Below are positions 6,717-15,009 of a DNA stretch of 40,725 bases, one piece after another. The notes under the pieces are model-generated. The model saw only the letters and a list, made by a program, of their open reading frames with translations. It searched no databases and had not been told where the DNA came from. The translations under genes and the position numbers were made by a program. The stretch comes from Candidatus Magasanikiibacteriota bacterium. Lineage in GTDB: Bacteria; Patescibacteriota; Patescibacteriia; Magasanikbacterales; 2-02-FULL-50-9b. Numbering within the stretch: the stretch's first letter is position 1; each line of letters opens with the position of its first letter. Where the stretch lies: assembly GCA_943349075.1 (NCBI GenBank), contig CALQYY010000003.1, positions 1-40,725 of the forward strand, in the 5' to 3' direction.

Positions 6717-6736
6717 ACTGCCCCGGACCGCGAGCG
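6717..6736. repeat. 20-bp repeat, copy A, downstream of lipoprotein gene A
   Basis: Identical to 7599-7618. Read on the minus strand it contains GGTCCGGGG, which can pair with CCCC and GGACT of the tRNA-like segment in the 65-bp repeat, giving an acceptor-stem-like helix. Between them, 6695-6703 and 6707-6715 form a 9-bp hairpin. Confidence 0.65.
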
Positions 6737-6796
6737 CCCAAGCGCGAACGGCGATTCCCGATCTAAAAAATAAGTAACACTTGTCAAAACCATTCA

Positions 6797-7354
6797 TTAC
6801 TTTGGTTGTACCGCAGAATCGAACTTAAGCGAATTCATCACTTGCTGACCATATGAATTCATAAATTCTACATCGTAGGCAATCACTATGATGCGAGACT
6901 TATCAAGGGTTGGAATTGCAACAATATCTAATGAAAAAAGTCCTTCAGCATGTGTTTTAACAGCTTGTAAATTGCTTACAACCACCGGCTCGACCTTCAT
7001 TCCTGCCGAATAATGACCAGACTTTTGTTTTAACCACTGCTCCGCTGACATTCCTTTTGGAAGAACATCTGAGGTTATGTCTACAGTTGCAGGGCCATCA
7101 AATGATTCGAGATTCTGTTTCTTGATAGATTCATAAGTCTCAACGTCCCACAAACTGACGTATGAACCACCATTACTAGATGTGCTGCCTTCGCCGAATA
7201 TCATCGTTCCTTGAGGAACTACAAAAGAAACCCCAGGAAGTGAGTACACGACCTCTTTGTTTGATAATTCAGGTGCAGTAGCTGGCTGCTGCACCGCGCA
7301 TCCTGCTCCAACAAACAAAAGCACCACTGGTAGAATAAAATATTTCAATTTCAT
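6797..7354 (-). CDS. Lipoprotein of unknown function, 185 aa (cassette A)
   Basis: A secreted lipoprotein: MKLKYFILPVVLLFVGAGC with lipobox Cys19. The mature part (about 165 residues) has alternating beta strands and short helices, with a segment like YSLPGVSFVVPQG near the start and no cysteines. I do not recognise a family. The start, the first codons and the upstream region are identical over 45 bases to those of the gene at 7640-8254, but the mature proteins are unrelated. It is monocistronic. Its 3' region holds the tRNA-like segment and terminator. Confidence 0.8.
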   Translation of the reverse strand: MKLKYFILPVVLLFVGAGCAVQQPATAPELSNKEVVYSLPGVSFVVPQGTMIFGEGSTSSNGGSYVSLWDVETYESIKKQNLESFDGPATVDITSDVLPKGMSAEQWLKQKSGHYSAGMKVEPVVVSNLQAVKTHAEGLFSLDIVAIPTLDKSRIIVIAYDVEFMNSYGQQVMNSLKFDSAVQPK

Positions 7355-7381
7355 ATATACAAATTATTTTAAACTAGTATA
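7337..7381 (-). repeat. 45-bp exact repeat, copy A (5' module: -10 box, leader, start, first codons)
   Basis: Identical to 8237-8281. It carries the -10 box TATACT (7376-7381), the short leader and the first six codons. A weak -35 (TTTATA, 7398-7403) is 16 bases upstream of the -10 box. Confidence 0.85.
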
Positions 7382-7426
7382 ACACAGGGAGAGGTGTTAT
7401 AAAGATGTTTTGCCTACCGCTTTGAT

Positions 7427-7491
7427 CTACCAAAAAATACCAGCTTCGGCTGGTATTTTTTATTGAGGTAGTCCCAAGGGGAATCGAACGG
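7427..7491. repeat. 65-bp direct repeat, copy B (3' module of lipoprotein cassette B)
   Basis: Matches 6623-6687 with one difference (7465). It contains the same terminator hairpin and the inverted tRNA-Glu 3' end, but no tRNA gene precedes it here. The 107 bases to 7598 also hold an A/T-flanked hairpin (7504-7528, GTTC with GAAC) that looks like a second bidirectional terminator. Confidence 0.85.
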
Positions 7492-7598
7492 CTCGAAGCG
7501 TAGAAAAAAAGTTCTGTGAACTTTTTTTTTCAGTGAGAGGGGCTGAGCCCTGCGAAGCCCGGGGTCGTAGACTGATTTTACATGTAACAATTCGATGA

Positions 7599-7618
7599 AC
7601 TGCCCCGGACCGCGAGCG
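7599..7618. repeat. 20-bp repeat, copy B, downstream of lipoprotein gene B
   Basis: Identical to 6717-6736 and at the same relative place, between the end of the lipoprotein gene and the tRNA-like segment. Confidence 0.65.
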
Positions 7619-7639
7619 ACGAATCCGCCACGATCCTTT

Positions 7640-8254
7640 TTATATCTCTCTCACACACTTATCCTCAGCTATCTGCGCATCCTTACGCATTTTTTCTGGC
7701 ACAACAAAACTCCGTTTGTTTAAATTTGTACCACTGATCGCAAAGAATTTTTCTGATTTCCACATCTGCCAACATGGTCCTGGTGAATTATCTACACCCG
7801 ATTCAAAGAAAATAAAATCACCACCAATAACATCAGCACCTCTAAATTCAGAACCAAATGCGTAAGATGATTTAATTTTTTCAGAATAAATCATCTTTGC
7901 ACCAAGCACAGCGTCAACGGAGCCTGTCTGCTGGTATTGTACATCACGAGTTGCATCGTATAACCAAATATTTTGCGTATCACCCATATTTCCAGACTCT
8001 GTAATAAAATAATATCGCATCGGATTTGTATCATCTTTAAAAGTTTCGACACCGTGTGCGCGATGAATTGCGAGCTCTACCCGCGCTGCAAATAACTCCG
8101 ACTTTAATTGAGTATTTTCTGAAGAAAGTTGTGATGTCTCAGACTGAACAATGTTTGGCTCCAATGAAACTTCTACACTTTCAGGACTAACTTTCTGACA
8201 CCCTCCACCAATAAGTAGAAGCATCGCTGGCAAAACAAAATATTTCAATTTCAT
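7640..8254 (-). CDS. Lipoprotein of unknown function, 204 aa (cassette B)
   Basis: Lipoprotein signal MKLKYFVLPAMLLLIGGGC (Cys19). A short serine- and glutamate-rich, probably coiled-coil stretch follows (about residues 35-65). A globular part of about 135 residues has many aromatic residues and two cysteines. I recognise no family. The signal peptide and 5' region match the gene at 6797, whereas the mature protein does not. Its promoter contains a run of nine C in the spacer, so expression may vary by slippage. Confidence 0.8.
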   Translation of the reverse strand: MKLKYFVLPAMLLLIGGGCQKVSPESVEVSLEPNIVQSETSQLSSENTQLKSELFAARVELAIHRAHGVETFKDDTNPMRYYFITESGNMGDTQNIWLYDATRDVQYQQTGSVDAVLGAKMIYSEKIKSSYAFGSEFRGADVIGGDFIFFESGVDNSPGPCWQMWKSEKFFAISGTNLNKRSFVVPEKMRKDAQIAEDKCVREI

Positions 8255-8281
8255 ATATACAAATTATTTTAAACTAGTATA
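8237..8281 (-). repeat. 45-bp exact repeat, copy B (5' module)
   Basis: Identical to 7337-7381 and ends with the -10 box TATACT (8276-8281). Confidence 0.85.
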
Positions 8282-8304
8282 TCATCGGGGGGGGGTCATC
8301 GCAA
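8276..8304 (-). promoter_or_regulatory. Lipoprotein B promoter with a C9 tract in the spacer
   Basis: TTGCGA (8299-8304) and TATACT (8276-8281) are 17 bases apart. Nine of the spacer bases (8287-8295) are one uninterrupted C run on the coding strand. Gain or loss of a base would change the spacing. The same -35/-10 pair with 17 bases is seen at 26694-26722. Confidence 0.6.
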
Positions 8305-8356
8305 CACACACCCCTTGACAAAACATATACACATATCGCCAAACCCCAACAAAACG

Positions 8357-8365
8357 TGATAAAAT
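8357..8365 (+). promoter_or_regulatory. Extended -10 promoter of the HU gene
   Basis: TG, one base, then TAAAAT (8360-8365). No convincing -35 box is present at the right distance. The leader is about 25 bases. Confidence 0.45.
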
Positions 8366-8396
8366 ATCACCAATAATTAATCAGGTAACAAAACGT

Positions 8397-8678
8397 ATGG
8401 CAAAAATGACAAAGTCAGCGATCCTTGATGCATTAGCTGGCAGCACAGAACTCACAAAGAAGGATGTCGGCGCAGTGCTCGACGCAATGGCAACTCTCGC
8501 TTACAAGGAAGTTAAGAAGAGTGGCGAATTCGTTGTTCCAGGTATCGGAAAGCTTGTTAAGATCGCTCGCAAGGCACGCATGGGCCGCAACCCAGCAACT
8601 GGCGAACAGATCAAAATTGCTGCAAAAACAGTAGTTAAGTTCCGCGTTGCAAAGGCAGCTAAGGACGCAGTACTCTAA
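8397..8678 (+). CDS. hup: HU/IHF family DNA-binding protein
   Basis: A 93-residue nucleoid protein, the usual size. It starts MAKMTKSAILDAL and carries the DNA-binding arm GRNPATGEQIKI near residues 61-72. HU dimers bend and compact DNA without strong sequence preference. It is lysine-rich and ends VAKAAKDAVL. It is monocistronic, with an extended -10 promoter upstream and a strong terminator 20 bases after the stop. Confidence 0.95.
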   Translation: MAKMTKSAILDALAGSTELTKKDVGAVLDAMATLAYKEVKKSGEFVVPGIGKLVKIARKARMGRNPATGEQIKIAAKTVVKFRVAKAAKDAVL

Positions 8679-8697
8679 AGCGACCAGACGTTAAAAC

Positions 8698-8729
8698 TAA
8701 AAACACCGCCTTCTCGGCGGTGTTTTTTT
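8698..8729 (+). terminator. Terminator after HU, bidirectional
   Basis: ACACCGCC and GGCGGTGT around TTCTC, followed by seven T. The opposite strand ends in an AC-rich A/T run and serves the convergent exonuclease operon. Confidence 0.85.
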
Positions 8730-8733
8730 AATT

Positions 8734-9447
8734 CTATTTTCCGCAGTAATGTTTGAGCGTCACCATCAAATCCTCATTCTGCTCTGCAGGATTTTTTGCC
8801 GACTCGCTTCCGAACAACCAATCGAGATATCCATGATCGCTCGCAGCCACTTCCTCGAACGACTTCCCACGATATTTTCCGAATCCAAAACTCTTAAGCA
8901 AAACCGGTGTGTTCGTGAGCTCAATCATTTTTTCAACTGCAACCTCACCTTCCACCCCAAACTTCTCAGCCACAATTTTTTCCAAATGATTGTACAACGC
9001 CTCCAAAACCAAAATGTCACCAAGCGCATCATGCGCATTCACACCGGTTATATTGAGTCCCAAAAAGTATCGGAGAAACTGAAGGTTGTATTGCTCTGCC
9101 TCAATCACATGGCGCGCAAGTCGAAGCGTATCAATCGCACGCTCAACCGTGACACCCTCGTTTTTGAGCACCTCAATATCAAATGGCGCGTTGTGCGCAA
9201 CAACAACTGTCGACGGAATTTCTTGAACGAGCTGATTAAAAACCTCGCTACCCCCAAACACTGGTTTATCGGCAACCATTTCGTTTGTGACATGATGAAT
9301 CGCCATCGCGCCATACGAAATTGGCATCGGTGGTTTGAAATATTCATTCACCACAACCCCACTCGCTGGGTTTTTGTATGCAAGCTGCACTAAGCGGCGC
9401 GTCGGTTCCAAATCAGTTGTTTCGGTATCAAGAAAAATCAAATTCAT
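8734..9447 (-). CDS. DEDDh 3'-5' exonuclease with C-terminal ExoX-like domain
   Basis: A 237-residue protein. The exonuclease core has all five DEDDh residues: Asp7 and Glu9 (LDTET), Asp90 (HNAPFD), His139 and Asp144 (HDALGD). This fold includes DnaQ proofreading subunits and exonuclease X. The C-terminal 60 residues (GKYRGKSFEEVAASDHGYLDWL) match the small domain seen at the end of exonuclease X-like proteins (DUF3820-like). Substrate is not known; repair or proofreading is likely, and DnaE here has no separate editing domain that I can see. It is the last gene of the pheS-pheT-holin-like operon, 3 bases after its neighbour. Confidence 0.85.
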   Translation of the reverse strand: MNLIFLDTETTDLEPTRRLVQLAYKNPASGVVVNEYFKPPMPISYGAMAIHHVTNEMVADKPVFGGSEVFNQLVQEIPSTVVVAHNAPFDIEVLKNEGVTVERAIDTLRLARHVIEAEQYNLQFLRYFLGLNITGVNAHDALGDILVLEALYNHLEKIVAEKFGVEGEVAVEKMIELTNTPVLLKSFGFGKYRGKSFEEVAASDHGYLDWLFGSESAKNPAEQNEDLMVTLKHYCGK

Positions 9448-9450
9448 AGA

Positions 9451-9789
9451 CTATTTGCGCGCTAGCTGATTAAAAAAAGAACTTACAAGTGAAACAACAA
9501 AGCTAAACAGAAGCGCCCACCAGAACCCATCAACGCCAAACCCTGGAATAATGTAAGCAGCAAGCATCACAAGCGCAGCATTGATCACAAAAACAAATAG
9601 GCCGAACGTAATAACTGTCACTGGCAACGTCAAAAACACCAAAATCGGACGAACAAACGCGTTGAAAACGCCAAGTGTGATCGCAACAAGCGCTGCGACC
9701 AAGAAATTTCGAACATGCACACCCGGAATCAGCGCCGATGCCACAAGAACAGCTGTTGAGTTAAGCAGGATCCTCAGTAAAATTTGCAT
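9451..9789 (-). CDS. Phage holin family 4-TM membrane protein (PF04020-like)
   Basis: A 112-residue protein with four predicted membrane segments. The motif NAFVRPILVFLTLPVTVITFGLF near residues 43-65 is typical of the family once called mycobacterial four-TM phage holin (DUF360). The name is historical; most members are chromosomal and of unknown function. It sits between pheT (3-base gap) and the exonuclease (3-base gap). Confidence 0.85.
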   Translation of the reverse strand: MQILLRILLNSTAVLVASALIPGVHVRNFLVAALVAITLGVFNAFVRPILVFLTLPVTVITFGLFVFVINAALVMLAAYIIPGFGVDGFWWALLFSFVVSLVSSFFNQLARK

Positions 9790-9792
9790 ATA

Positions 9793-12177
9793 TTATCGAA
9801 TAGTCGCGCTGCATTTAGATTCGAGCGCGTTGATTACCGCCGCGTGTGCAATTGCAAGCTCTTCGCCTGACAACGTGTGATCGTCTGAACGATACAGCAC
9901 ATGAAGTGCTGGCGCCTTTTTGCCCTCGCCGAGCTGAGGTCCTCTGAAAATGTCGAACAATTCAACATTTCGAACAAGTGGGTGCGCACCCAAAACAGCT
10001 TGGGTAATCACATCAAGATGTACCGACTCATCGACAGTAAAAGCTACGTCCCGAACAGAACCCTGAAAAACCGGCGCTGAACTGTATTTTTTGCTGAGTG
10101 ATTTCTGAGAGTAAAGCAGTGTTAAATCAATTTCGGCAAGTACTGTTTCGTGTTCGAGTCCCATCTCATTTTGAATTGTCGGGTCTAATATTGCGATACA
10201 CCCAACAACACAATCACCGACCACAACAGAACCTGCAGATCCTTTTTTCCACCAACCCTCAAAGCTTTGTGGAAGCACAACACTGGCCTCATATCCAAAA
10301 TTTTGAAGCACGCGAATCACCATTTCACGAACCTGCGCAAAATTTTGCTTTGCGTGTTTTTCAGAAAATGCAATTCCTAATTTTGTTGGCTGCGCATCGT
10401 GTGAAAAAACTTTTGCGATTTCAAAAATCGCAACACGACTCTGGCTGCGCTGATTTTTCTCAACAACCTCCGCGAGATTCATGACGAGTGTCGGCGCCAA
10501 ATATGGTCGCTCGCTCGAAAGTGGATTTGCAAGTTCGATGAGCCCCTCGCTCGCATATCCAAAAAGCGCAGCCGTCTGTGGACGCACATACGCATACGTA
10601 TTCACCTCCGTGAGGCCGTGTCGAAACGCGCACAACTCTTTGATGCGATATTGCTCTCGCACAACCGGAAGCTCCTCAATATTTCGAAGCGCAATTGCAG
10701 GAAGCGCTGATGGAATTTTTTCGTAACCAACCAAGCGCACAATTTCCTCAACGATATCGTGTACACCTTTAATATCTTTCAAACGAAATGTTGGAACGGT
10801 CACGCGAATTTTCTTTGCGTCACCCTTGCAGACAAACCCAAGCTGTCCCAAAATCTTTTTTGCCGCACTGAGCGTAATTCCCTCACCAATCGCGCGCGTA
10901 ATATCGTCCTGCGAAACATCAAGTGTTCCTGGTTTTGGCAACGCTTTTTTCTGATCAACAACTTTCGAAACAACGCGCGCCGCTGGAAAAATCTGAAGAA
11001 GGAGTTCAACTGCACGTGCCAACCCAAGTTCGGTATTATTTGCATCCAAACCTTTTTCAAAACGACTCGAGCTTTCCGTGCGCACGCGCATACGCGTAGA
11101 TGTCTGACGAACTGAACTTCCTGAAAAATTCGCCGACTCAATCACAACTGATGTCGTCGCATCCGAAACCGCGTGTTCCACACCGCCAATCACACCCGCA
11201 ACTGCAATCACATCATTTTTTGTTGCAACAACAAGTCCTCCCGCTGGAATGTCATACGTTTTCCCATCAAGCGCGTTTATTTTTTCGCCCGCGTGCGCTT
11301 TTCGCACAACAATTTTTCCTCCCGCAGAATTAAAATCAAACGCATGAAGCGGCTGACCCGTTTCAAGCATCACATAATTTGTAACATCAACAAGCGCGTT
11401 GATTGGTCGCACACCTGAAACCAGCAAACGCTTCTGCATCCATACTGGCGACGGCGCAGCAGCAACACCGCTAACAACTACCGCCTGATAACGAGAACAC
11501 AAAGCACTATCGTCAACCGAAACATCGAGTGCAACATCCGATTTCCCTTTAATAGTTTTCGCAGCTGGCAACATAACTTTTGCATCAAGCACTGCGCCGA
11601 ATTCGCGCGCGAGCCCGCGAAGGCCCCACAAATCCGGACGATTCGACAACGCCTTGTTATCGAGCTCAAACAACACACCATTTTTTCCGAGCGCCTGCGC
11701 AAGTGGAGTTCCAGCCTTCGCTTTGAGATGCGACAAATCCAAAATTTCTTTCTCACCACCTTTTGGAAAATCTGCCGCCAAACCAATTTCGTCAGCACCA
11801 CAAATCATGCCATCACTTTTGATTCCACGAATTTCAGCAGGCTCGAGCGTAATTAAATCACCCTCGCCATGCCACTGCACGCGCGCACCAATACGCGCGA
11901 GCGCAACCTTCTGTCCAATTTCCAAATTCGAACCACCGCACACAATCTGAAGTGGAACATGCTCACCAACATCAACCAAACAAATGCGAAGCCGATCCGC
12001 TTTTGGATGTGGACCAATTTCACCAATCACGCCAACGCAAATGTTGTCGAGAACTTCGCCTTCGCGAACAATGCCCTCAACTTCTGCTGTTCGGAGCGTA
12101 AAAATTTGCGCGATTTTTTCATCGCTTTGCCCTGTAAGATCTACAAATTCTGATAACCATTCTTTTGAGATGAGCAT
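9793..12177 (-). CDS. pheT: Phenylalanyl-tRNA synthetase beta subunit
   Basis: A 794-residue protein of the bacterial length. Order of domains: N-terminal segment, tRNA-binding OB fold (about 40-150; GPHPKADRLRICLVDVG), B3/B4 editing domain (about 200-380; HAFDFNSAGGKIVVRKA), B5 domain (about 405-475), catalytic-like core, and C-terminal FDX-ACB anticodon-binding domain (about 700-794; GSVRDVAFTV). With PheS it forms the alpha2beta2 enzyme that charges tRNA-Phe. It starts one base after the pheS stop. Confidence 0.97.
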   Translation of the reverse strand: MLISKEWLSEFVDLTGQSDEKIAQIFTLRTAEVEGIVREGEVLDNICVGVIGEIGPHPKADRLRICLVDVGEHVPLQIVCGGSNLEIGQKVALARIGARVQWHGEGDLITLEPAEIRGIKSDGMICGADEIGLAADFPKGGEKEILDLSHLKAKAGTPLAQALGKNGVLFELDNKALSNRPDLWGLRGLAREFGAVLDAKVMLPAAKTIKGKSDVALDVSVDDSALCSRYQAVVVSGVAAAPSPVWMQKRLLVSGVRPINALVDVTNYVMLETGQPLHAFDFNSAGGKIVVRKAHAGEKINALDGKTYDIPAGGLVVATKNDVIAVAGVIGGVEHAVSDATTSVVIESANFSGSSVRQTSTRMRVRTESSSRFEKGLDANNTELGLARAVELLLQIFPAARVVSKVVDQKKALPKPGTLDVSQDDITRAIGEGITLSAAKKILGQLGFVCKGDAKKIRVTVPTFRLKDIKGVHDIVEEIVRLVGYEKIPSALPAIALRNIEELPVVREQYRIKELCAFRHGLTEVNTYAYVRPQTAALFGYASEGLIELANPLSSERPYLAPTLVMNLAEVVEKNQRSQSRVAIFEIAKVFSHDAQPTKLGIAFSEKHAKQNFAQVREMVIRVLQNFGYEASVVLPQSFEGWWKKGSAGSVVVGDCVVGCIAILDPTIQNEMGLEHETVLAEIDLTLLYSQKSLSKKYSSAPVFQGSVRDVAFTVDESVHLDVITQAVLGAHPLVRNVELFDIFRGPQLGEGKKAPALHVLYRSDDHTLSGEELAIAHAAVINALESKCSATIR

Positions 12178-12178
12178 A

Positions 12179-13204
12179 CTATTGCTGTAAAAAATTCAAA
12201 TCACCTGCGTTAAATTCGCGCACATCGCCCACCCCATATTTAAGCATCGCGATTCGAGTGAGACCGAGTCCAAACGCAAAACCCGAAACTTTTTTCGGAT
12301 CGAGCTTCGCCGCCTTCAAAACTTCTGGATGAATCATTCCGCAACCAAAAATTTCAAGCCAACCCGTTCCTTTACACAATTTACAACCCTGACCCGCACA
12401 AATCACACACGTCACTTCCCCATTCATTCCCGGCTCCACGAACGGATAAAACTTTGGACGAAGTCGAACGTGCGTTTGCGGTCCGTACAAATGCTGCGCC
12501 GCCGCCTCAAGCGTTCCTTTGAGATGCGCGAGCGTCACGTTTTCACCAACAACAAAACCCTCGAACTGATAAAACGTGTGTTCGTGACGAACATCCGTTG
12601 CTTCATTTCGAAAACATCGCCCTGGCACAACCGCCGCAAGTGGCGCGCCGTACATCTGAAGCGCACGAACCTGCATGCCACTCGTATGCGTGCGCATGAG
12701 CAGTGTCGGATGGTCCTTAATGTAAAACGTATCCTGCATGTCACGTGCTGGATGATCCGCAGGAATATTGAGCGCTTCGAAATTATAAAATTCTGACTCA
12801 AGCTCGGGGCCGTCCAAAACCAAAAACCCTTTTCCGCGGAAAAATGTTTCCAAATTCTGACGAACTTCGGTGATTGGATGAAGCGCGCCATATTCCGGTC
12901 GTGGCAAAACAGGCTCTGAAATATCAATCGCGCCCGCGCCGGTCAGTGCAGCAAACTCACGGCGTCGAGCATTAATCATCACCTCAATTTCATTTTTTAC
13001 CTGATTTGCGCGCGCGCCAACCGTTTTTCTACTCTCCTCGTCCAGCGAGCTGAGCGTTTTTAAAATAGCTGTTAACTCGCCATTTTTTCTCCCTAAAAGT
13101 CCAATATCGCATTGTTCAACGCCTTCGGCATCTGGCGCCTTTGAAATCAAATCAGTTGCTCGAGCCAAAATTGCATCGAGCTGGGCTAATACCACTGCAG
13201 ACAT
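12179..13204 (-). CDS. pheS: Phenylalanyl-tRNA synthetase alpha subunit
   Basis: The start at 13204 (MSAVVLAQLDAIL) is preferred to the ORF start at 13255, because the candidate promoter lies at 13235-13264. Length is 341 aa. The N-terminal coiled coil (1-90) binds tRNA. The class II catalytic core follows, with RNEATDVRHEHTFYQFEG as motif 2 and GFGLGLTRIAMLKYG-like motif 3 near the C-terminus. It has the CVICAGQGCKLC cysteine cluster found in many bacterial PheS proteins. It is the first gene of the operon pheS-pheT-holin-like-exonuclease. Confidence 0.96.
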   Translation of the reverse strand: MSAVVLAQLDAILARATDLISKAPDAEGVEQCDIGLLGRKNGELTAILKTLSSLDEESRKTVGARANQVKNEIEVMINARRREFAALTGAGAIDISEPVLPRPEYGALHPITEVRQNLETFFRGKGFLVLDGPELESEFYNFEALNIPADHPARDMQDTFYIKDHPTLLMRTHTSGMQVRALQMYGAPLAAVVPGRCFRNEATDVRHEHTFYQFEGFVVGENVTLAHLKGTLEAAAQHLYGPQTHVRLRPKFYPFVEPGMNGEVTCVICAGQGCKLCKGTGWLEIFGCGMIHPEVLKAAKLDPKKVSGFAFGLGLTRIAMLKYGVGDVREFNAGDLNFLQQ

Positions 13205-13234
13205 ATGTCTAAAAACTATCGAATGATACCTGAA

Positions 13235-13264
13235 GTTATACACTATTTTGCCCATAAATTACAA
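13235..13264 (-). promoter_or_regulatory. Candidate pheST operon promoter
   Basis: TTGTAA (13259-13264), an 18-base spacer and TATAAC (13235-13240). The leader to the ATG at 13204 is about 23 bases and contains no clear attenuator. Confidence 0.4.
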
Positions 13265-13287
13265 GATCCGTGGCGCAACACCAATTG

Positions 13288-13316
13288 TTGACACTTCAGC
13301 AAAATTTTGCTATAAA
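13288..13316 (+). promoter_or_regulatory. Strong promoter of the Cys-rich lipoprotein operon with a palindrome in the spacer
   Basis: A perfect TTGACA (13288-13293), a 17-base spacer and TATAAA (13311-13316). The spacer contains a perfect 14-bp palindrome, AGCAAAATTTTGCT (13298-13311), well placed for a repressor. The leader is about 50 bases. Confidence 0.7.
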
Positions 13317-13374
13317 CAGACCCAGCCATCCACGCATTTGTGGGTGTGTCCGAATTCTATCCGGAGGTCCGAGA

Positions 13375-15000
13375 ATGAAGCCCTTTCTTTTGTTCATCTT
13401 GTTGGCGTGCGCAATTGGTGCGTGCGAAGGTTCTGACACCACCGTTCCATCCGTGGAAGCCGTTGGAGATGCATCCGGCGCTGACACTGTCCACAAAGAT
13501 GGTGGAGGAGCCGACACAAGCTCTGTGGTCATGTGCTCAGAGGCGCAGATGCAGACCGGCTACTGCGACGACTTCAACAAGTGCACCGAGAGCGACTCGT
13601 GTCGCGCTGACGGAACCTGCGAGGGCAACCCCTTCACCTGCGACGACGGCAACAAGTGCACCGTTGACTCGTGCTCCCCAAAAATTGGCTGTTCGACGGT
13701 GCCAAACATCGGAGCGCAGTGCAATGATGGCGACGAGTGTACAGGAAACGACGTGTGCAAATCCGGTGGCTCATGCGTCGGCGAAGCTAAGTCGTGCGAC
13801 GACGGCAATCCATGCACGATCGACGCATGCAACAAAAATAAGGGCTGCTACTACGCCAATTCGCAAGGTAGTTCATGCGAAGACGGCAATCCGTGCACCA
13901 CGAGCGACGCATGCCAAAATGGTTTATGCTCGCCTGGGCTCGCGAAGGTGTGCAACGACGGGAACGCCTGCACAACCGACAGCTGCGACCAAGAAGACGG
14001 TGTTTGCACCTCGTCGCCATCCGGCGAAAACGAGAAGTGCGACGACAACAACCCATGCACGGAAGATGATCGCTGCAAAAGCGGCAAATGCGCTTCCGGC
14101 AAAAGCAAGGTCTGCCCAAGCAATCAGTGCTACATAGAGATGTGCAGCGAAAGCACGGGTCAATGTGTCATCACGTTCGAAGGCAACATACTGACGACGT
14201 GCTCAGACAATGATGCGTGCACATCCAATGACACCTGCAACGTGACCGAGAAGAAATGTCAGGGCGTGCCGAAAAAATGCAATGACAGCAACGAGTGTAC
14301 GGAGGATTTATGCATCAGCTCGGTTGGCTGCCAGCATCCAAAGCAAGAGAACATCACGTGCGACGACAACGACTCCTGCACGAACCAAGACCTGTGCAAG
14401 CAAGGTGTCTGCGTCGGGCAAAAGAAAAACTGCAATGACAGCAACCCGTGCACGAGCGACTTTTGCGCGCCCAGCGGCCAGTGCGACCACCCCGTCGTCA
14501 CCGGGCAATCGTGTGAGGACGGCAATACCTGCACCAAGGACGATGTCTGCCAATCGTCGGGTGTGTGCATTGGCAAGAGTCTCGACTGCAACGACGGAAA
14601 CGATTGCACGAGCGATTCCTGCAACCCGACCAGCGGCTGCAAAAGCACCAAACTTTCGGGCAACGTTTGTTCAGATGGCAAACTCTGCACCGAAGGCGAC
14701 AAATGCTCCGAAGGCAACTGCGTCGGCAAAGCAAAAGTGTGCGACGACGGCAATCCTTGCACCGACGACGCGTGTCTAGAAGGAAGCGGTACGTGCCAGA
14801 ACAAAATTGTCGCCGCAGATTTGTACACCTGCAAAGACCCGAACAATGTCTGCGCGCCGGGCGCGATCGGGGTTTGCAAAGCAGGTGGTGTCTGTGTGAC
14901 AGAAGCGCCCTGCGACGACAACAACAAGTGCACAACCGACGCCTGCGACAAAGCGGCAAAAAAGTGTGTGCACCTGCCCGTTGTCGGGTGCATGCAATAG
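13375..15000 (+). CDS. Cys-rich repeat lipoprotein, 541 aa
   Basis: The start at 13375 is fixed by a GGAGGT site six bases before it; an earlier in-frame ATG at 13270 lies upstream of the promoter. The signal peptide ends in the lipobox IGAC (Cys17). After a short acidic linker the rest is about 16 units built on CxDGNxCTxDxC, alternating two forms (one with CTxDxC then GC, one with CTxxDxC then GxCxG). Such arrays are known from surface proteins of myxobacteria and some Patescibacteria. Nearly every cysteine should pair in disulfides, so the protein depends on the VKOR-DsbA relay. Codon use is richer in TGC, GAC and AAC than its neighbours. Function is unknown; adhesion or a surface stalk are guesses. 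Confidence 0.85.
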   Translation: MKPFLLFILLACAIGACEGSDTTVPSVEAVGDASGADTVHKDGGGADTSSVVMCSEAQMQTGYCDDFNKCTESDSCRADGTCEGNPFTCDDGNKCTVDSCSPKIGCSTVPNIGAQCNDGDECTGNDVCKSGGSCVGEAKSCDDGNPCTIDACNKNKGCYYANSQGSSCEDGNPCTTSDACQNGLCSPGLAKVCNDGNACTTDSCDQEDGVCTSSPSGENEKCDDNNPCTEDDRCKSGKCASGKSKVCPSNQCYIEMCSESTGQCVITFEGNILTTCSDNDACTSNDTCNVTEKKCQGVPKKCNDSNECTEDLCISSVGCQHPKQENITCDDNDSCTNQDLCKQGVCVGQKKNCNDSNPCTSDFCAPSGQCDHPVVTGQSCEDGNTCTKDDVCQSSGVCIGKSLDCNDGNDCTSDSCNPTSGCKSTKLSGNVCSDGKLCTEGDKCSEGNCVGKAKVCDDGNPCTDDACLEGSGTCQNKIVAADLYTCKDPNNVCAPGAIGVCKAGGVCVTEAPCDDNNKCTTDACDKAAKKCVHLPVVGCMQ

Positions 15001-15009
15001 GAGGGTCCA

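Noticed and set aside
6554-8300. Integrated element at tRNA-Glu (att sites)
   Set aside because: The repeated tRNA end is inverted, not a direct att repeat of the tRNA, and no integrase or phage gene is present. Copying by recombination or template switching explains it better.
9451-9789. Prophage holin
   Set aside because: Despite the family name it is within the pheST operon with no phage genes around; the family is mostly chromosomal.
13560-14990. CRISPR-like array
   Set aside because: The repeats are imperfect, coding and in phase with the CxDGNxCT units; there are no constant repeats with unique spacers and no cas genes.
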